A stretch of 64,000 nucleotides of DNA. Source: Roseobacter cerasinus. Its GTDB lineage: Bacteria; Pseudomonadota; Alphaproteobacteria; Rhodobacterales; Rhodobacteraceae. Positions within the stretch are counted from its first letter, which is position 1. Every line of letters starts with the position of its first letter. The notes beneath the pieces were generated by a model. It worked only from the letters and a program-made list of their open reading frames with translations. It did no database searches and was not told the origin of the DNA. The stretch lies in NCBI RefSeq assembly GCF_009811755.1, contig NZ_BLIV01000005.1, positions 310,001-374,000 of the forward strand, in the 5' to 3' direction. A program made the translations under genes and the position numbers. Shown piece after piece: positions 27,871-36,993 of the stretch.

Positions 27871-28641
27871 TCAGCGCTGCGGGTCGCTGTCTTCATCCTC
27901 TTCAACTGGCCCGTCAGGCAGGTTGAAGAAGCTGTCTGCGTCGGCAAAGGCTTCGGCGCCCTGTTTCTCTTCCTCTTCCTCCGGCTCGCCCGAGAGGGTG
28001 AAGGTCTCCAGCCCCTCGATGGCGGTGGGGATCTTGGGTTCAGCCTCCATGCCGAGGCTCTGCTCGGTGCTGACCAGCTTGCGACGCTCATCATCGCTCA
28101 TCACCGGCGCATCAGCGGCTTTCTTCGCGGCCGCTTTCTGTACGGCGGCATCCAGTTCAGATTGCTTACAGAGCCCAAGCGCCACCGGGTCGATCGGCTG
28201 GATGTTGGCGATGTTCCAGTGGGTGCGTTCGCGGATCGCCTGGATCGTGGGTTTGGTGGTGCCCACCAGCTTGCTGATCTGGCCATCGCTCAGTTCGGGG
28301 TGGAATTTCACCAACCAGAGGATCGAGGCTGGGCGGTCTTGTCGTTTCGACAGAGGCGTATAGCGCGGGCCACGGCGTTTCTCTTCGCCTTGCGCTGCTG
28401 CGTTGAATTTCAGTTGCAGCTTGTGCAGCGGGTTGGACTGCGCGGCGTCAATCTCGTCCTGCGTCAGCTGGTTGTTAGAGACCGGGTCAAAGCCTTTCAC
28501 GCCCTGCGCCACATCGCCATCGGCAATCCCCTGCACTTCCAGCTCGTGCATGCCGACGAAATCCGCGATCTGCTTGAAGCTGATGGTGGTGTTGTCCACC
28601 AGCCAGACGGCGGTGGCCTTGGCCATGATCGGTTTTGCCAT
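27871..28641 (-). CDS. trcR: TrcR-family cell-cycle transcriptional regulator (formerly DUF1013)
   Basis: A 256-residue cytoplasmic protein confined to alphaproteobacteria. The N-terminal region resembles a helix-turn-helix (TAVWLVDNTTISFKQIADFVGMHELEVQ), and a second similar unit follows (ASILWLVKFHPELSDGQISKLVGTTKPTIQAIRE). The C-terminus is acidic and low-complexity (EPEEEEEKQGAE). The name follows the current family designation; direct targets are not visible here. Confidence 0.85.
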   Translation of the reverse strand: MAKPIMAKATAVWLVDNTTISFKQIADFVGMHELEVQGIADGDVAQGVKGFDPVSNNQLTQDEIDAAQSNPLHKLQLKFNAAAQGEEKRRGPRYTPLSKRQDRPASILWLVKFHPELSDGQISKLVGTTKPTIQAIRERTHWNIANIQPIDPVALGLCKQSELDAAVQKAAAKKAADAPVMSDDERRKLVSTEQSLGMEAEPKIPTAIEGLETFTLSGEPEEEEEKQGAEAFADADSFFNLPDGPVEEDEDSDPQR

Positions 28642-28779
28642 TGTCTTAACTCCTGTCTACCGGTCTGTGCCCACATCTGTCCTGTCGCCTGAAACGGCTG
28701 TCCCGGGGGTCGGAACGGTTTCCATTGTGGGGGAACTTGTGGTGTATATAGGCGGATGAGCGGGATAAGGAAAGACCCA

Positions 28780-29409
28780 ATGCGCAGCCTGCTGATCTGG
28801 CTGTTGACCGCCCTGCCCCTTGCGGCACAGGAGCATCGGGCGGGTGTGTTCGACTACTACGTGCTCAGCCTCAGTTGGTCGCCAAGTTGGTGCGCGCTGG
28901 AAGGCGATGCGCGCGGGTCAGAGCAATGTGACGCCCGGCACGATCACGGATGGATTCTGCACGGGCTCTGGCCACAGTATGCGCGCGGCTATCCTGAGTA
29001 TTGCCAGACGTCCGCGCGCGCGCCATCGCGGCGCATGACCGGTGAGATGGCGGATATCATGGGCACATCCGGTCTCGCCTGGCATCAATGGAAGAAGCAC
29101 GGCACTTGCAGCGGGCTGGAGGCGGCGGATTACTATGCGCTCTCCCGCGAGGCTTATGCGCGGGTGACCCGCCCGCCCGTGTTTCGCCGGTTGGAGACGG
29201 CGGTGCGGGTGCCACCTTCCGTGGTCGAAGAAGCGTTTCTGGAGGCAAATCCGGGTCTGGGCCCTTATGGCATTACCATAACTTGCCGACAGGGACACAT
29301 TCAGGAAGCGCGGATTTGCCTGACGCGCGATCTTGAACCGCGCGTTTGCGGTGCAGACCTGCGGCATGATTGCACTGCAGACAATGCGCTTTTCACACCG
29401 ATCCGATGA
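28780..29409 (+). CDS. Ribonuclease T2 family protein, secreted
   Basis: A 209-residue endoribonuclease homologue. A short signal peptide (MRSLLIWLLTALPLAAQ) is followed by LSWSPSWC and both catalytic segments, HGLWPQY and WKKHGTCSG, which carry the two catalytic histidines. ATG at 28780 is chosen over an in-frame codon at 28756 because AAGGAAAG lies just upstream. It probably degrades RNA in the periplasm or outside the cell. Its stop overlaps the next small reading frame (ATGA). Confidence 0.9.
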   Translation: MRSLLIWLLTALPLAAQEHRAGVFDYYVLSLSWSPSWCALEGDARGSEQCDARHDHGWILHGLWPQYARGYPEYCQTSARAPSRRMTGEMADIMGTSGLAWHQWKKHGTCSGLEAADYYALSREAYARVTRPPVFRRLETAVRVPPSVVEEAFLEANPGLGPYGITITCRQGHIQEARICLTRDLEPRVCGADLRHDCTADNALFTPIR

Positions 29410-29690
29410 ACCGTCGCATCATACTCTGGATTGCGGCGGTGAACATCGCACTGCCGGCGCTGATGTCCACTCTACTGGCGGCAGCCTCACTGCCTTCGGC
29501 TAGAATGATCGGTTTTCTCGGCTGCGTGATCGTTATCTTCACCCTGAACGAATATAGTGGCTTAGAGTGAAAATGGCTTTGGTCATTGCAAGTTCTTAAT
29601 CTTCTATCCGCACTGCTCTTCGGGGTTCTGACGTTCTTTCGTGCGATACCGCTTCTACCATTGTTGGCCCGAACACTCTATTCATATTAG
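29406..29690 (+). pseudogene. Small membrane protein gene interrupted by an in-frame TGA
   Basis: The frame starts with an ATGA overlap on the RNase T2 stop and encodes 54 residues with two hydrophobic segments (LWIAAVNIALPALMSTLLAAA; IGFLGCVIVIFTL) before TGA at 29568-29570. The same frame then continues for 39 more codons with a further hydrophobic segment (VLNLLSALLFGVLTFF) to TAG at 29688. Together this looks like one protein of about 94 residues broken by a nonsense change. The protein family is not recognised. If the stop is real, the gene is either a 54-residue peptide or dead. Confidence 0.55.
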
Positions 29691-30676
29691 CCGCCAGCGA
29701 CTTCTAAAACGATCTTGCCAATGTGATCCGAACGCTCCATGCGCGCATGCGCCTTGGCTGCCTCTCCCAGCGGGAAGGCCTGGTCCATGACCGGGGCGAT
29801 GCGCCCGGCGGCCAGCAGAGGCCAGACAGCCTCGCGCAGGTCCTGCGCGATCTGCGCCTTGGCCAGGTCGCTTTGCGGGCGCAGGGTGCTGCCAGTGATT
29901 GTCAGCCGCCGCATCATCAGAGGCGCGAAGTTGACCGCCACCTTGGGGCCTTGTAGAAAGGCGATTTGAACCAGCCGCCCGTCATCCGCCAACGCCTTGA
30001 GATTACGGGGGATATAGTCGCCTCCCACCATGTCGAGGATCAGATCAGCTCCGCCTTCGGCGCGCAGCACCTCGACAAAATCCTCTTCGTGGTATTTGAT
30101 CGCGCGTTCTGCGCCCAGCTCGGTACAAGCCGCACATTTCTCGGCAGAGCCCGCGGTGGTGAAAATGCGGGCCCCAAAGGCGCGGGCCAGTTGGATGGCC
30201 GTCGTCCCGATGCCGGAGGAGCCACCGTGCACCAGAAAGCGCTCGCCCCCCTTCAAACCACCGCGCGTGAAGACATTGGACCAGACGGTGAAAAAAGTCT
30301 CCGGCAGGCAGGCGGCGTCTTTCAGCCCCATGCCGTCCGGCACCGGCAGGCAATGCGCGGCGGGGGTGCAGACATATTCGGCATAACCGCCGCCGGGCAG
30401 GAGCGCGCAGACCTGATCGCCCACGGCCAGCCCGGAGACACCCGCACCCAGCGCCACGACCTCTCCGGAGGCTTCGAGCCCGGGCAGGTCGCTGGCTGTG
30501 GGCGGCGGCGCGTAAAGACCTGCCCGCTGCAGCGCGTCGGGCCGGTTCACGCCGGCCCAGGCCACCTTGATGACCACCTGCCCATGCGCGGGCTCCGGCA
30601 CCGGGCGGTCGGTCATCTGCAAAACCTCCGGCCCACCGGGCTTAGTAATCTCAACGGCACGCATCATCTCGGGCAT
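29687..30676 (-). CDS. NAD(P)H:quinone oxidoreductase, zinc-type MDR family
   Basis: A 329-residue medium-chain reductase of the QOR/PIG3 type. It has the N-terminal AWAGVNRPDALQRAG and the dinucleotide fold VHGGSSGIGTTAIQLARAFGA near residue 145. Zinc-binding cysteines of alcohol dehydrogenases are absent, as in QOR. It probably reduces quinones with NADPH. The stop overlaps the end of the preceding convergent frame by 4 nt. Confidence 0.92.
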   Translation of the reverse strand: MPEMMRAVEITKPGGPEVLQMTDRPVPEPAHGQVVIKVAWAGVNRPDALQRAGLYAPPPTASDLPGLEASGEVVALGAGVSGLAVGDQVCALLPGGGYAEYVCTPAAHCLPVPDGMGLKDAACLPETFFTVWSNVFTRGGLKGGERFLVHGGSSGIGTTAIQLARAFGARIFTTAGSAEKCAACTELGAERAIKYHEEDFVEVLRAEGGADLILDMVGGDYIPRNLKALADDGRLVQIAFLQGPKVAVNFAPLMMRRLTITGSTLRPQSDLAKAQIAQDLREAVWPLLAAGRIAPVMDQAFPLGEAAKAHARMERSDHIGKIVLEVAGG

Positions 30677-30753
30677 GGATCGGTCCTTTCTGTTGCCCCA
30701 TGCCTAGCAGGACCGGTCAGAATGGCAAATGCGTCTCAGCGCGCGCGGATCGC

Positions 30754-31452
30754 CTAGTCGCGCGGGGCGGTCCAACTGCCTGGAAAATCCATCTTTGGCA
30801 TCCGGGCGGGCGCCTTGATCTGGCTCATCAGCCAGTTGGGGCCAATCATCAGGCGGCTGAGCGTGGGGCTGTTGCGCACCCGGGCCTTCGCCTTCTCGAT
30901 CTGCATCACATCGTCGATGCGCCGGTCGAGGAAGGCCCATGTCGCCATCGCGTCGGGACTGTCATCGCCCAGCCAGTAAAGCACCGTGGAGGAATAGACC
31001 CCGCTGAGCGTCGCGCGTTTTGTGTACCAGTTGATGTCGTCAGAGGTGTCGCCAAGGGCCGTCCAGATGGCATCAACCGTGCCCCAGATCAGCTTTGCCC
31101 CGTCGACCGCATACATCGGCAGCGCGAAGAGCGTCGTCCCCCGGCGCACCGCCTCCTTGTCCTCCACCGCCTCCAGCCGCCAGCGGACAGCTGCGGCAAC
31201 TTTCTCGCGGAATTTCATGCCGCTCATGTCTTCGGATTGAATACTTGCCTGCATGGCGTCATCACCCCTCCGATGGAACGCAATGGCGAGGTCTATCGCA
31301 CCACGCGGACAGATGGCGCGGGCCACAGTCGGGTCCACTTCAGTGTCGCGAATCGCGGCCTGAAACGTGGCTTCTGACCAGCCGTCGAAGGGCACATGCG
31401 CCAAGGCTGCGTCCAGCAACTGCGTTTTTGCGGTCTCATAGGATGTCGTCAT
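30754..31452 (-). CDS. COQ9 family ubiquinone biosynthesis protein
   Basis: A 232-residue protein with the COQ9 pattern: an N-terminal TetR-like helical region (LLDAALAHVPFDGWSEATFQAAIRD) and the conserved core ALPMYAVDGAKLIWGTVDAIWTALGDTSDDINWYTKRATLSGVYSSTVLYWLGD. COQ9 binds lipids and delivers quinone intermediates to COQ7. There is no obvious operon partner. Confidence 0.92.
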   Translation of the reverse strand: MTTSYETAKTQLLDAALAHVPFDGWSEATFQAAIRDTEVDPTVARAICPRGAIDLAIAFHRRGDDAMQASIQSEDMSGMKFREKVAAAVRWRLEAVEDKEAVRRGTTLFALPMYAVDGAKLIWGTVDAIWTALGDTSDDINWYTKRATLSGVYSSTVLYWLGDDSPDAMATWAFLDRRIDDVMQIEKAKARVRNSPTLSRLMIGPNWLMSQIKAPARMPKMDFPGSWTAPRD

Positions 31453-31567
31453 ATGGAATCTCCAAAGGCGAGATGGGCTGTTCTACTGGACAAGATAGAT
31501 CGTCCTTGCTATATGCCCACTTCCTGCAAATCCTTGCAACTCAACTTAGAAAGGTGGTGAAAACCAC

Positions 31568-31774
31568 ATGCAGGTTAGTGTTCGCGACAACAATGTCGAT
31601 CAGGCGCTGCGCGCGCTGAAGAAAAAACTGCAGCGCGAAGGTGTCTTCCGCGAAATGAAGCTCAAGCAGCATTTCGAGAAGCCGTCCGAGAAAAAAGCGC
31701 GCGAGAAGGCGGAGGCGATCCGCCGCGCCCGCAAGCTGGCACGCAAAAAGGCCCAACGCGAAGGGATGCTCTAA
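31568..31774 (+). CDS. rpsU: 30S ribosomal protein S21
   Basis: A 68-residue basic protein beginning [20 protein letters not shown], with the helical lysine/arginine-rich tail of S21. AAAGGTGGTG lies just upstream as ribosome-binding site. A strong intrinsic terminator follows 30 nt later, so it is monocistronic. Confidence 0.96.
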   Translation: MQVSVRDNNVDQALRALKKKLQREGVFREMKLKQHFEKPSEKKAREKAEAIRRARKLARKKAQREGML

Positions 31775-31803
31775 GCAATATCCCGGCTTGGCCGCAGAGA
31801 TTG

Positions 31804-31834
31804 CCCCGTACCTTTTCAGGTGCGGGGTTTTTTT
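31804..31834 (+). terminator. Rho-independent terminator of rpsU
   Basis: CCCCGTACCT (31804-31813) pairs with AGGTGCGGGG (31818-31827, one mismatch) and is followed by seven T residues. Confidence 0.9.
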
Positions 31835-31957
31835 GTTCTGGCACCTGCCAGATCGCTAAAATGCAACGCAAAATGCCACCTCACGAGGCGGTGAAGGCAC
31901 CGGTCGTTAAGTCAGATACGTCACAGTCCAAGCTGACGTGATTGGACGGAGACGGGG

Positions 31958-33937
31958 ATGCCCAACACCACAGCACCACCTGAGGAAGAGAGTCTTTTCA
32001 CGAGCCTCAAACGCTGTGCTTTGCCTGCCGTGTTTGTCTGTGGCATGACAGCCGCCATTGTCTTTGGCGTGCACGACATGGTGCAGCGCGCCGTGGATGC
32101 GTCAGTTCGCGCGAAGGCGGACCGGGATGCACGTCACTGGGCCAGCCATGTTCAGGAGGGGTTTGGAGACCCGGCCACGCTTTTGCAGACCGGCCTATTG
32201 AGCCCGGCACAGCAGGATCTGATCGACATCGCGATCTCCCATGGCAATGTGTTTTCCTTTGTGCTCTTCGATTCAGACGGGCGGTTGGTCTATTCCTCCG
32301 ACTATGGCGTGTCGAATACACGGGCCGAACAGGTTGAACATCCGGTTGCGAGCAGCGTGATCCGCTCTCAAGAGCCGCAGATCGATATCATCAAAAGGCC
32401 CCGCGTGGACGGGTCACACAATCTGTTTGTGCATGCATTTACACCGATCGGAGATCAGAACGGCCAGCCGCGCGGTGCGATTGGCCTCTACATCGATAAA
32501 TCTGCTGATGCGGCGCTCTATACCAAGTTCATGTACTTGATTGGTGTTGTTCTTCCGCTGATCTGCGCCCTGCTCTATGCGCTCCCTGCCCTGGCGTTCA
32601 TCATGAAGCGGGAGCAGGCCTTCGCACGCACACGGCGTGTTGCGGCACTCTCACGTCATGATCATCTGACAGGCGCGCTGAACCGTCAGACGATGTCCCG
32701 CGAATGTCAGGCCCGCTTTGCCAAGCGCCCTGCTGGGCAGAGCATTGGCGTCTTCTTTCTCGACGTCGACAATTTCAAGACCATCAATGATGAGAATGGG
32801 CATGCCTTTGGCGATGCCTACCTGAACCACCTGGCGTCAATCCTGATGGGCAGTGTGCGCGAAGGTGATCTGGTCGGGCGCATGGGGGGCGATGAATTTG
32901 TGATTGCGCTGCCGAATGCCACCATCAATGTGATGGAGGCGGTCAGCCACGCCATTCTGGACAAGGCGCGAGAACCCTTTGAACACAAGGGGCGCACCAT
33001 TCAAAGCAGCGTCAGCATCGGCTATCATCTGGCGGATACCTCCATGACAGCGCCAGAGGCGCTGCAGGCTGCAGACCTGGCCTTGTACCACGCCAAGGCA
33101 ACCGGCCGAAATACGGCGGTGGCTTATTTCCCGGCACTCGACACGCAAAAGATAAGGCGCAAGAAGATCGAGATGCGGTTGCGCGACGCGCTTGAGCGGT
33201 CTGAATTCGAGATCGCGTTTCAACCCATCACATCATCGTTTGAGGGTAAAATCCTTGGGTTTGAAGCGCTTGTCCGGCTCAGCTTCGAAGACGGCACACC
33301 GCTGGGGCCGGATGAGTTCATCCCCATCGCCGAAGACTGCGGGCTTGTGCAACGGATTGGTGAACATGTTCTGACGCATGCGGTTGAAACCGCAAAGGGC
33401 TGGCCCGAGGATGTCTTTGTGTCCGTCAATCTCTCGCCCTCACAATTCGACCGGGCCGATGTGGCACAGATGGTGGAGCGCCTGCTGATCCGGCTTGATT
33501 TTCCCGCGCACCGTCTGGAGCTGGAAGTGACCGAAGGGCTGCTGCTGGGCAACAAGGAGCATGTCTCTGATCAGCTGGCCCAGCTCAAACGGCTCGGCGT
33601 CCGCATTGCGATGGATGATTTCGGAACTGGTTATTCCAGCCTCGGCTATCTGTGGAAGTATGAATTCGACAAGCTGAAGATCGACAAGATCTTTATGGAA
33701 GGCCTAGACTTTGACAAGGACAGATACCGCGAAGTCATCGAAACCATCATCGTACTGGGGCATAAGATGGGCATGACAGTGGTCGTAGAAGGGGTGGAGA
33801 CAGCTGGTCAGGTCGAGATGCTGAGCGAGCTGGAGTGCGATCAATATCAAGGCTTCCTTTTCGGGCGCCCCATGTCAGCAGCAGAAACCGGGCCAGCCCT
33901 CGCCAAACAGCAACGCGATACGCCTCAATCCGCGTGA
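31958..33937 (+). CDS. Membrane-bound GGDEF-EAL cyclic-di-GMP enzyme
   Basis: A 659-residue protein with a transmembrane helix at about 22-42, a periplasmic sensor region to about 190, a second helix (about 193-215), then GGDEF and EAL domains. The cyclase site is intact (MGGDEFV), as are the main phosphodiesterase motifs (GFEALVRL, DDFGTGYSSLGYL, VVEGVET), so either activity is possible. No cyclic-di-GMP effector is adjacent. The periplasmic part carries no motif I can name. Confidence 0.93.
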   Translation: MPNTTAPPEEESLFTSLKRCALPAVFVCGMTAAIVFGVHDMVQRAVDASVRAKADRDARHWASHVQEGFGDPATLLQTGLLSPAQQDLIDIAISHGNVFSFVLFDSDGRLVYSSDYGVSNTRAEQVEHPVASSVIRSQEPQIDIIKRPRVDGSHNLFVHAFTPIGDQNGQPRGAIGLYIDKSADAALYTKFMYLIGVVLPLICALLYALPALAFIMKREQAFARTRRVAALSRHDHLTGALNRQTMSRECQARFAKRPAGQSIGVFFLDVDNFKTINDENGHAFGDAYLNHLASILMGSVREGDLVGRMGGDEFVIALPNATINVMEAVSHAILDKAREPFEHKGRTIQSSVSIGYHLADTSMTAPEALQAADLALYHAKATGRNTAVAYFPALDTQKIRRKKIEMRLRDALERSEFEIAFQPITSSFEGKILGFEALVRLSFEDGTPLGPDEFIPIAEDCGLVQRIGEHVLTHAVETAKGWPEDVFVSVNLSPSQFDRADVAQMVERLLIRLDFPAHRLELEVTEGLLLGNKEHVSDQLAQLKRLGVRIAMDDFGTGYSSLGYLWKYEFDKLKIDKIFMEGLDFDKDRYREVIETIIVLGHKMGMTVVVEGVETAGQVEMLSELECDQYQGFLFGRPMSAAETGPALAKQQRDTPQSA

Positions 33938-33948
33938 TCGGCCCGGGG

Positions 33949-34407
33949 TCAAACCGGCAAGGCCGTTGTCTTGAACACCGTTCGCAGTGCGAAGGAAGAT
34001 TGCATCTGGCCAACGCCTGGCAGCCGGGCCAGATACTGCCGGTGGATGCGTGCAAAATCCTCGGTGTTTTCCGCCACGACCTTCAAAAGATAGTCTGCCG
34101 ACCCTGCCATCAGGTGGCACTCCAGAACATCCGGAATGCGTCGCACGGCCTTCTCGAAAGCATCCAGAACCTCATCGGCCTGACCTTGCAGCGTGATCTC
34201 AACAAAGACAGTGGTCGGCACCCCCATCTTGCGCGCGTCGAGCAAGGCCACATAGTCGCGAATGTAGCCGTCCTTCTCGAGTCGCTGCACACGGCGGTGA
34301 CAGGCCGAGGCTGAGAGGTTGACGGCCTCACTCAATTCCGCATTGGCCATACGTCCTCGGCGCTGCAGGGCACCAAGAATCCGCTTATCTGTTGCATCAA
34401 GGCTCAT
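33949..34407 (-). CDS. Lrp/AsnC family regulator, probably controlling ald
   Basis: A 152-residue Lrp-type regulator with an N-terminal helix-turn-helix (NAELSEAVNLSASACHRRVQRLEKDGYI) and a RAM ligand-binding domain (VECHLMAGSADYLLKV type). It is divergent from alanine dehydrogenase with a 139-nt gap, the arrangement of AldR, which activates ald in response to alanine. The name is inferred from context. Confidence 0.9.
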   Translation of the reverse strand: MSLDATDKRILGALQRRGRMANAELSEAVNLSASACHRRVQRLEKDGYIRDYVALLDARKMGVPTTVFVEITLQGQADEVLDAFEKAVRRIPDVLECHLMAGSADYLLKVVAENTEDFARIHRQYLARLPGVGQMQSSFALRTVFKTTALPV

Positions 34408-34546
34408 GAGCGCTGGATCTTTCTAAAAATGGCGAGATCAATGCAAGTATATTCGAACTGTTAGCCCAATGGCGAGCTATCTTTGAAAAAACATTGCGGT
34501 GATCGCAGGTTAAGCCTCAATCAAAGCTCAGACAGAGGACAATCAC

Positions 34547-35665
34547 ATGATTATTGGCTGCCCAACAGAGATCAAACCTCAGGAGTTTCGGGTCGGAATG
34601 ACGCCAAATGCTGCGCAAGAGGCCGTTAGCCACGGACATGAGGTGTACATACAGACCGGAGCTGGCGCAGGCGCGGGTTTTGAAGATGCGGATTACATCG
34701 CAGCGGGCGCCAAGACGGTCGGGACCGCGGAAGAGGTCTTTGCCAAAGCGGATATGATCGTGAAGGTGAAGGAACCGCAGGCCGTTGAGCGCAAGATGCT
34801 GCGCGAGGGGCAAGTGCTGTTCACCTATCTGCACCTTGCGCCCGACCCTGACCAGACGCACGATCTGATCGCATCGGGTGCCACCTGCATTGCCTATGAG
34901 ACCGTCACTGACAACCGCGGGGGGCTGCCGCTGTTGGCACCGATGTCCGAGGTCGCGGGCCGGTTGGCGCCGCAAGTGGGGGCGTGGACCCTGCAAAAGG
35001 CCAACGGCGGGCGCGGCGTGCTCATGGGCGGGGTACCGGGCGTTGGCCCCGCGCGCGTGATCGTGATCGGCGGCGGTGTTGTCGGCACCCACGCCGCCAA
35101 AATCGCCGCTGGTATGGGTGCGGATGTGACCGTGCTGGACCGGTCCCTGACCCGGCTGCGCTATCTCGATGATGTCTTTGGCGGCACGTTCAAGACCTCC
35201 TTCGCCTCGGCTGGCAACACCATTGAGCTGGCGCAGGCGGCAGACATGATCATTGGGGCCGTGCTGATCCCCGGCGCGGCGGCGCCGAAGCTGATCAGCC
35301 GCGCGCAGCTGGCAGACCTCAAACCGGGTGCAGCCCTCGTGGATGTCGCCATTGACCAAGGCGGGTGCTTTGAAACCTCCAAGGCCACGACGCATGAAGA
35401 CCCGATCTATGACGTGGACGGCATCATGCACTACTGCGTGGCCAATATGCCGGGCGCGGTGGCCCGCACCTCCACCATCGCCTTGGGGAATGCCACAATG
35501 CCCTTCATGCTGGCGCTGGCAGACAAGGGCTGGCGGCAGGCCTGTCTGAACGATCCGCATCTGATGAACGGCCTGAACGTACATGCGGGTCAGCTGACCT
35601 ACGATGCGGTCGGTGAGGCGCTGGGGATTGATGTGATCGCACCTGAAGTCGCTGTCAAAGGCTAA
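34547..35665 (+). CDS. ald: Alanine dehydrogenase
   Basis: NAD-dependent enzyme (372 aa) interconverting alanine with pyruvate and ammonia. It opens IGCPTEIKPQEFRVGMTP and has substrate residues in VKVKEPQ (Lys) and YLHLAPD (His). The Rossmann motif is VIVIGGGVVGTHAAKIAAGMGA, and DVAIDQGG with HEDPIYDVDGI follows. Length is normal. Its end overlaps the convergent LysR gene by 11 nt. Confidence 0.97.
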   Translation: MIIGCPTEIKPQEFRVGMTPNAAQEAVSHGHEVYIQTGAGAGAGFEDADYIAAGAKTVGTAEEVFAKADMIVKVKEPQAVERKMLREGQVLFTYLHLAPDPDQTHDLIASGATCIAYETVTDNRGGLPLLAPMSEVAGRLAPQVGAWTLQKANGGRGVLMGGVPGVGPARVIVIGGGVVGTHAAKIAAGMGADVTVLDRSLTRLRYLDDVFGGTFKTSFASAGNTIELAQAADMIIGAVLIPGAAAPKLISRAQLADLKPGAALVDVAIDQGGCFETSKATTHEDPIYDVDGIMHYCVANMPGAVARTSTIALGNATMPFMLALADKGWRQACLNDPHLMNGLNVHAGQLTYDAVGEALGIDVIAPEVAVKG

Positions 35666-36554
35666 CCGGCGTCTCACGCGTGCGTCCCTCAAAGAGCGGA
35701 CGCATCGCGCTGATCCGTGCGGCGGCAAAGCTGGTGAAGGTTGTCACCTTGCGCGTATGCCGCAAATCCGCGTGGGTCAGCACCCAAAGCGGCCTGTAGG
35801 CGAGTAAGGGCACGGCCGGCAACCGCACAAGGTCCGGCTCGCTGTCGCCGATGAAACAGGGCATCCGCGTGGCGCCGAAACCGGCACGCACCCCGGCAAG
35901 TGCTGCATACATGTCATCGACCGTGAGGGTAACCCGCCGCTGCGGCCAAGCCTCTTTCAACACGTCCGGCGGCCCCGGCCAATGCGCAAACCGGATCCAA
36001 TCGAGCGGGCGCGCAGGGTCGTCACCCAATGCCTCCAAAAGCGCGCGGGAGACAAAGACCGCCGCCTTCTGTTCGGTCACACGCCGCCCCACCAGCGTAT
36101 CCCCCGGCGAATCGGAGATGCGAAAGGCCACATCCGCCTCATGCGCAGACAGGTTCAACGCCCGGTTGGCCGCAACAATCGACAGATCAATGGCTGGATA
36201 AGCCTGCTTGAAATCATGCAGGATTGGCGCCAACAATCGCTCGACCAGCAGCTGTGGTGCGGTGATTGTCAGGCTCCCGCCCAGCGCCTGATCCCGTGCC
36301 GTCAGACTGCGGCTCAACTCGTGACTTCTGGCTTCCATCTGCTCGGCAATGGCTGCCGCCTCGACACCTGCCTCGGTTGGGCGATACCCCGCCTTGGCCC
36401 GATCAAAGAGCCGCGCGCCCACCGCCGCCTCCGCCGCAGCAATGCGACGAGAGACAGTGGCATGGTTCACTTTAAGTGCGCGGGCTGCACCGCTCAGCCC
36501 GCCATGGCGGACGGTCTCAAGCACAAACCGCAGGTCATTCCAGTTCAGGTTCAT
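35655..36554 (-). CDS. LysR family transcriptional regulator
   Basis: A 299-residue LysR regulator: helix-turn-helix LSGAARALKVNHATVSRRIAAAE followed by a substrate-binding domain. ATG at 36554 (MNLNWNDLRF) fits the family better than an upstream in-frame ATG at 36572. Its divergent neighbour is a DUF1330 gene, a likely target. Confidence 0.9.
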   Translation of the reverse strand: MNLNWNDLRFVLETVRHGGLSGAARALKVNHATVSRRIAAAEAAVGARLFDRAKAGYRPTEAGVEAAAIAEQMEARSHELSRSLTARDQALGGSLTITAPQLLVERLLAPILHDFKQAYPAIDLSIVAANRALNLSAHEADVAFRISDSPGDTLVGRRVTEQKAAVFVSRALLEALGDDPARPLDWIRFAHWPGPPDVLKEAWPQRRVTLTVDDMYAALAGVRAGFGATRMPCFIGDSEPDLVRLPAVPLLAYRPLWVLTHADLRHTRKVTTFTSFAAARISAMRPLFEGRTRETPVSL

Positions 36555-36652
36555 CTGATCGTTTTTGCACATCCAAAGGGCAGTGTTGAGCGGTTTTTGG
36601 AAAGCAAGCGACCCGCTATCAAGACGGTGTTTATCAGGAAAGGAGATCCATC

Positions 36653-36934
36653 ATGCCTGCATACGTTTATGTCACCCTCGACGTCACGAACACAGAGAAG
36701 CTCGCCGCCTATCGCGAGAAAGCAGGAGACGCGCTGGCCAAGCACGGCGGTAGGGTTCTGCAAGCTTCCTCGTCGTCAACGGTGTTGGAGGGAGACAGAC
36801 CAGCCCCCGGGATAGCGGTGGTTCTGGAATTCGACACGCGGGACGCGGCGGAGAACTGGCGCGCCGACCCTGATCTGGCGACCGTCCATCAGTTGAGAAT
36901 GCAGGCCGGGGCCACGTCCATCACGTTGCTATGA
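36653..36934 (+). CDS. DUF1330 family protein
   Basis: A 93-residue ferredoxin-fold protein with the DUF1330 pattern (AYVYVTLDVTNTEKLAAYREKA; VVLEFDTRDAAENWRADP). Members are dimeric alpha/beta barrels without assigned activity. A GGAGA ribosome-binding site lies upstream, and it is divergent from a LysR gene that probably controls it. Confidence 0.82.
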   Translation: MPAYVYVTLDVTNTEKLAAYREKAGDALAKHGGRVLQASSSSTVLEGDRPAPGIAVVLEFDTRDAAENWRADPDLATVHQLRMQAGATSITLL

Positions 36935-36993
36935 TGATCGCAGCCCCCAAGCTGTTGTCAGGGCTGTGGGGGCTGTTTCTCTGGCTGGCGCGG

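Noticed and set aside
29568-29570. TGA read as selenocysteine
   Set aside because: No SECIS-like hairpin was identified directly after the codon and the protein has no redox context; a nonsense change is simpler.
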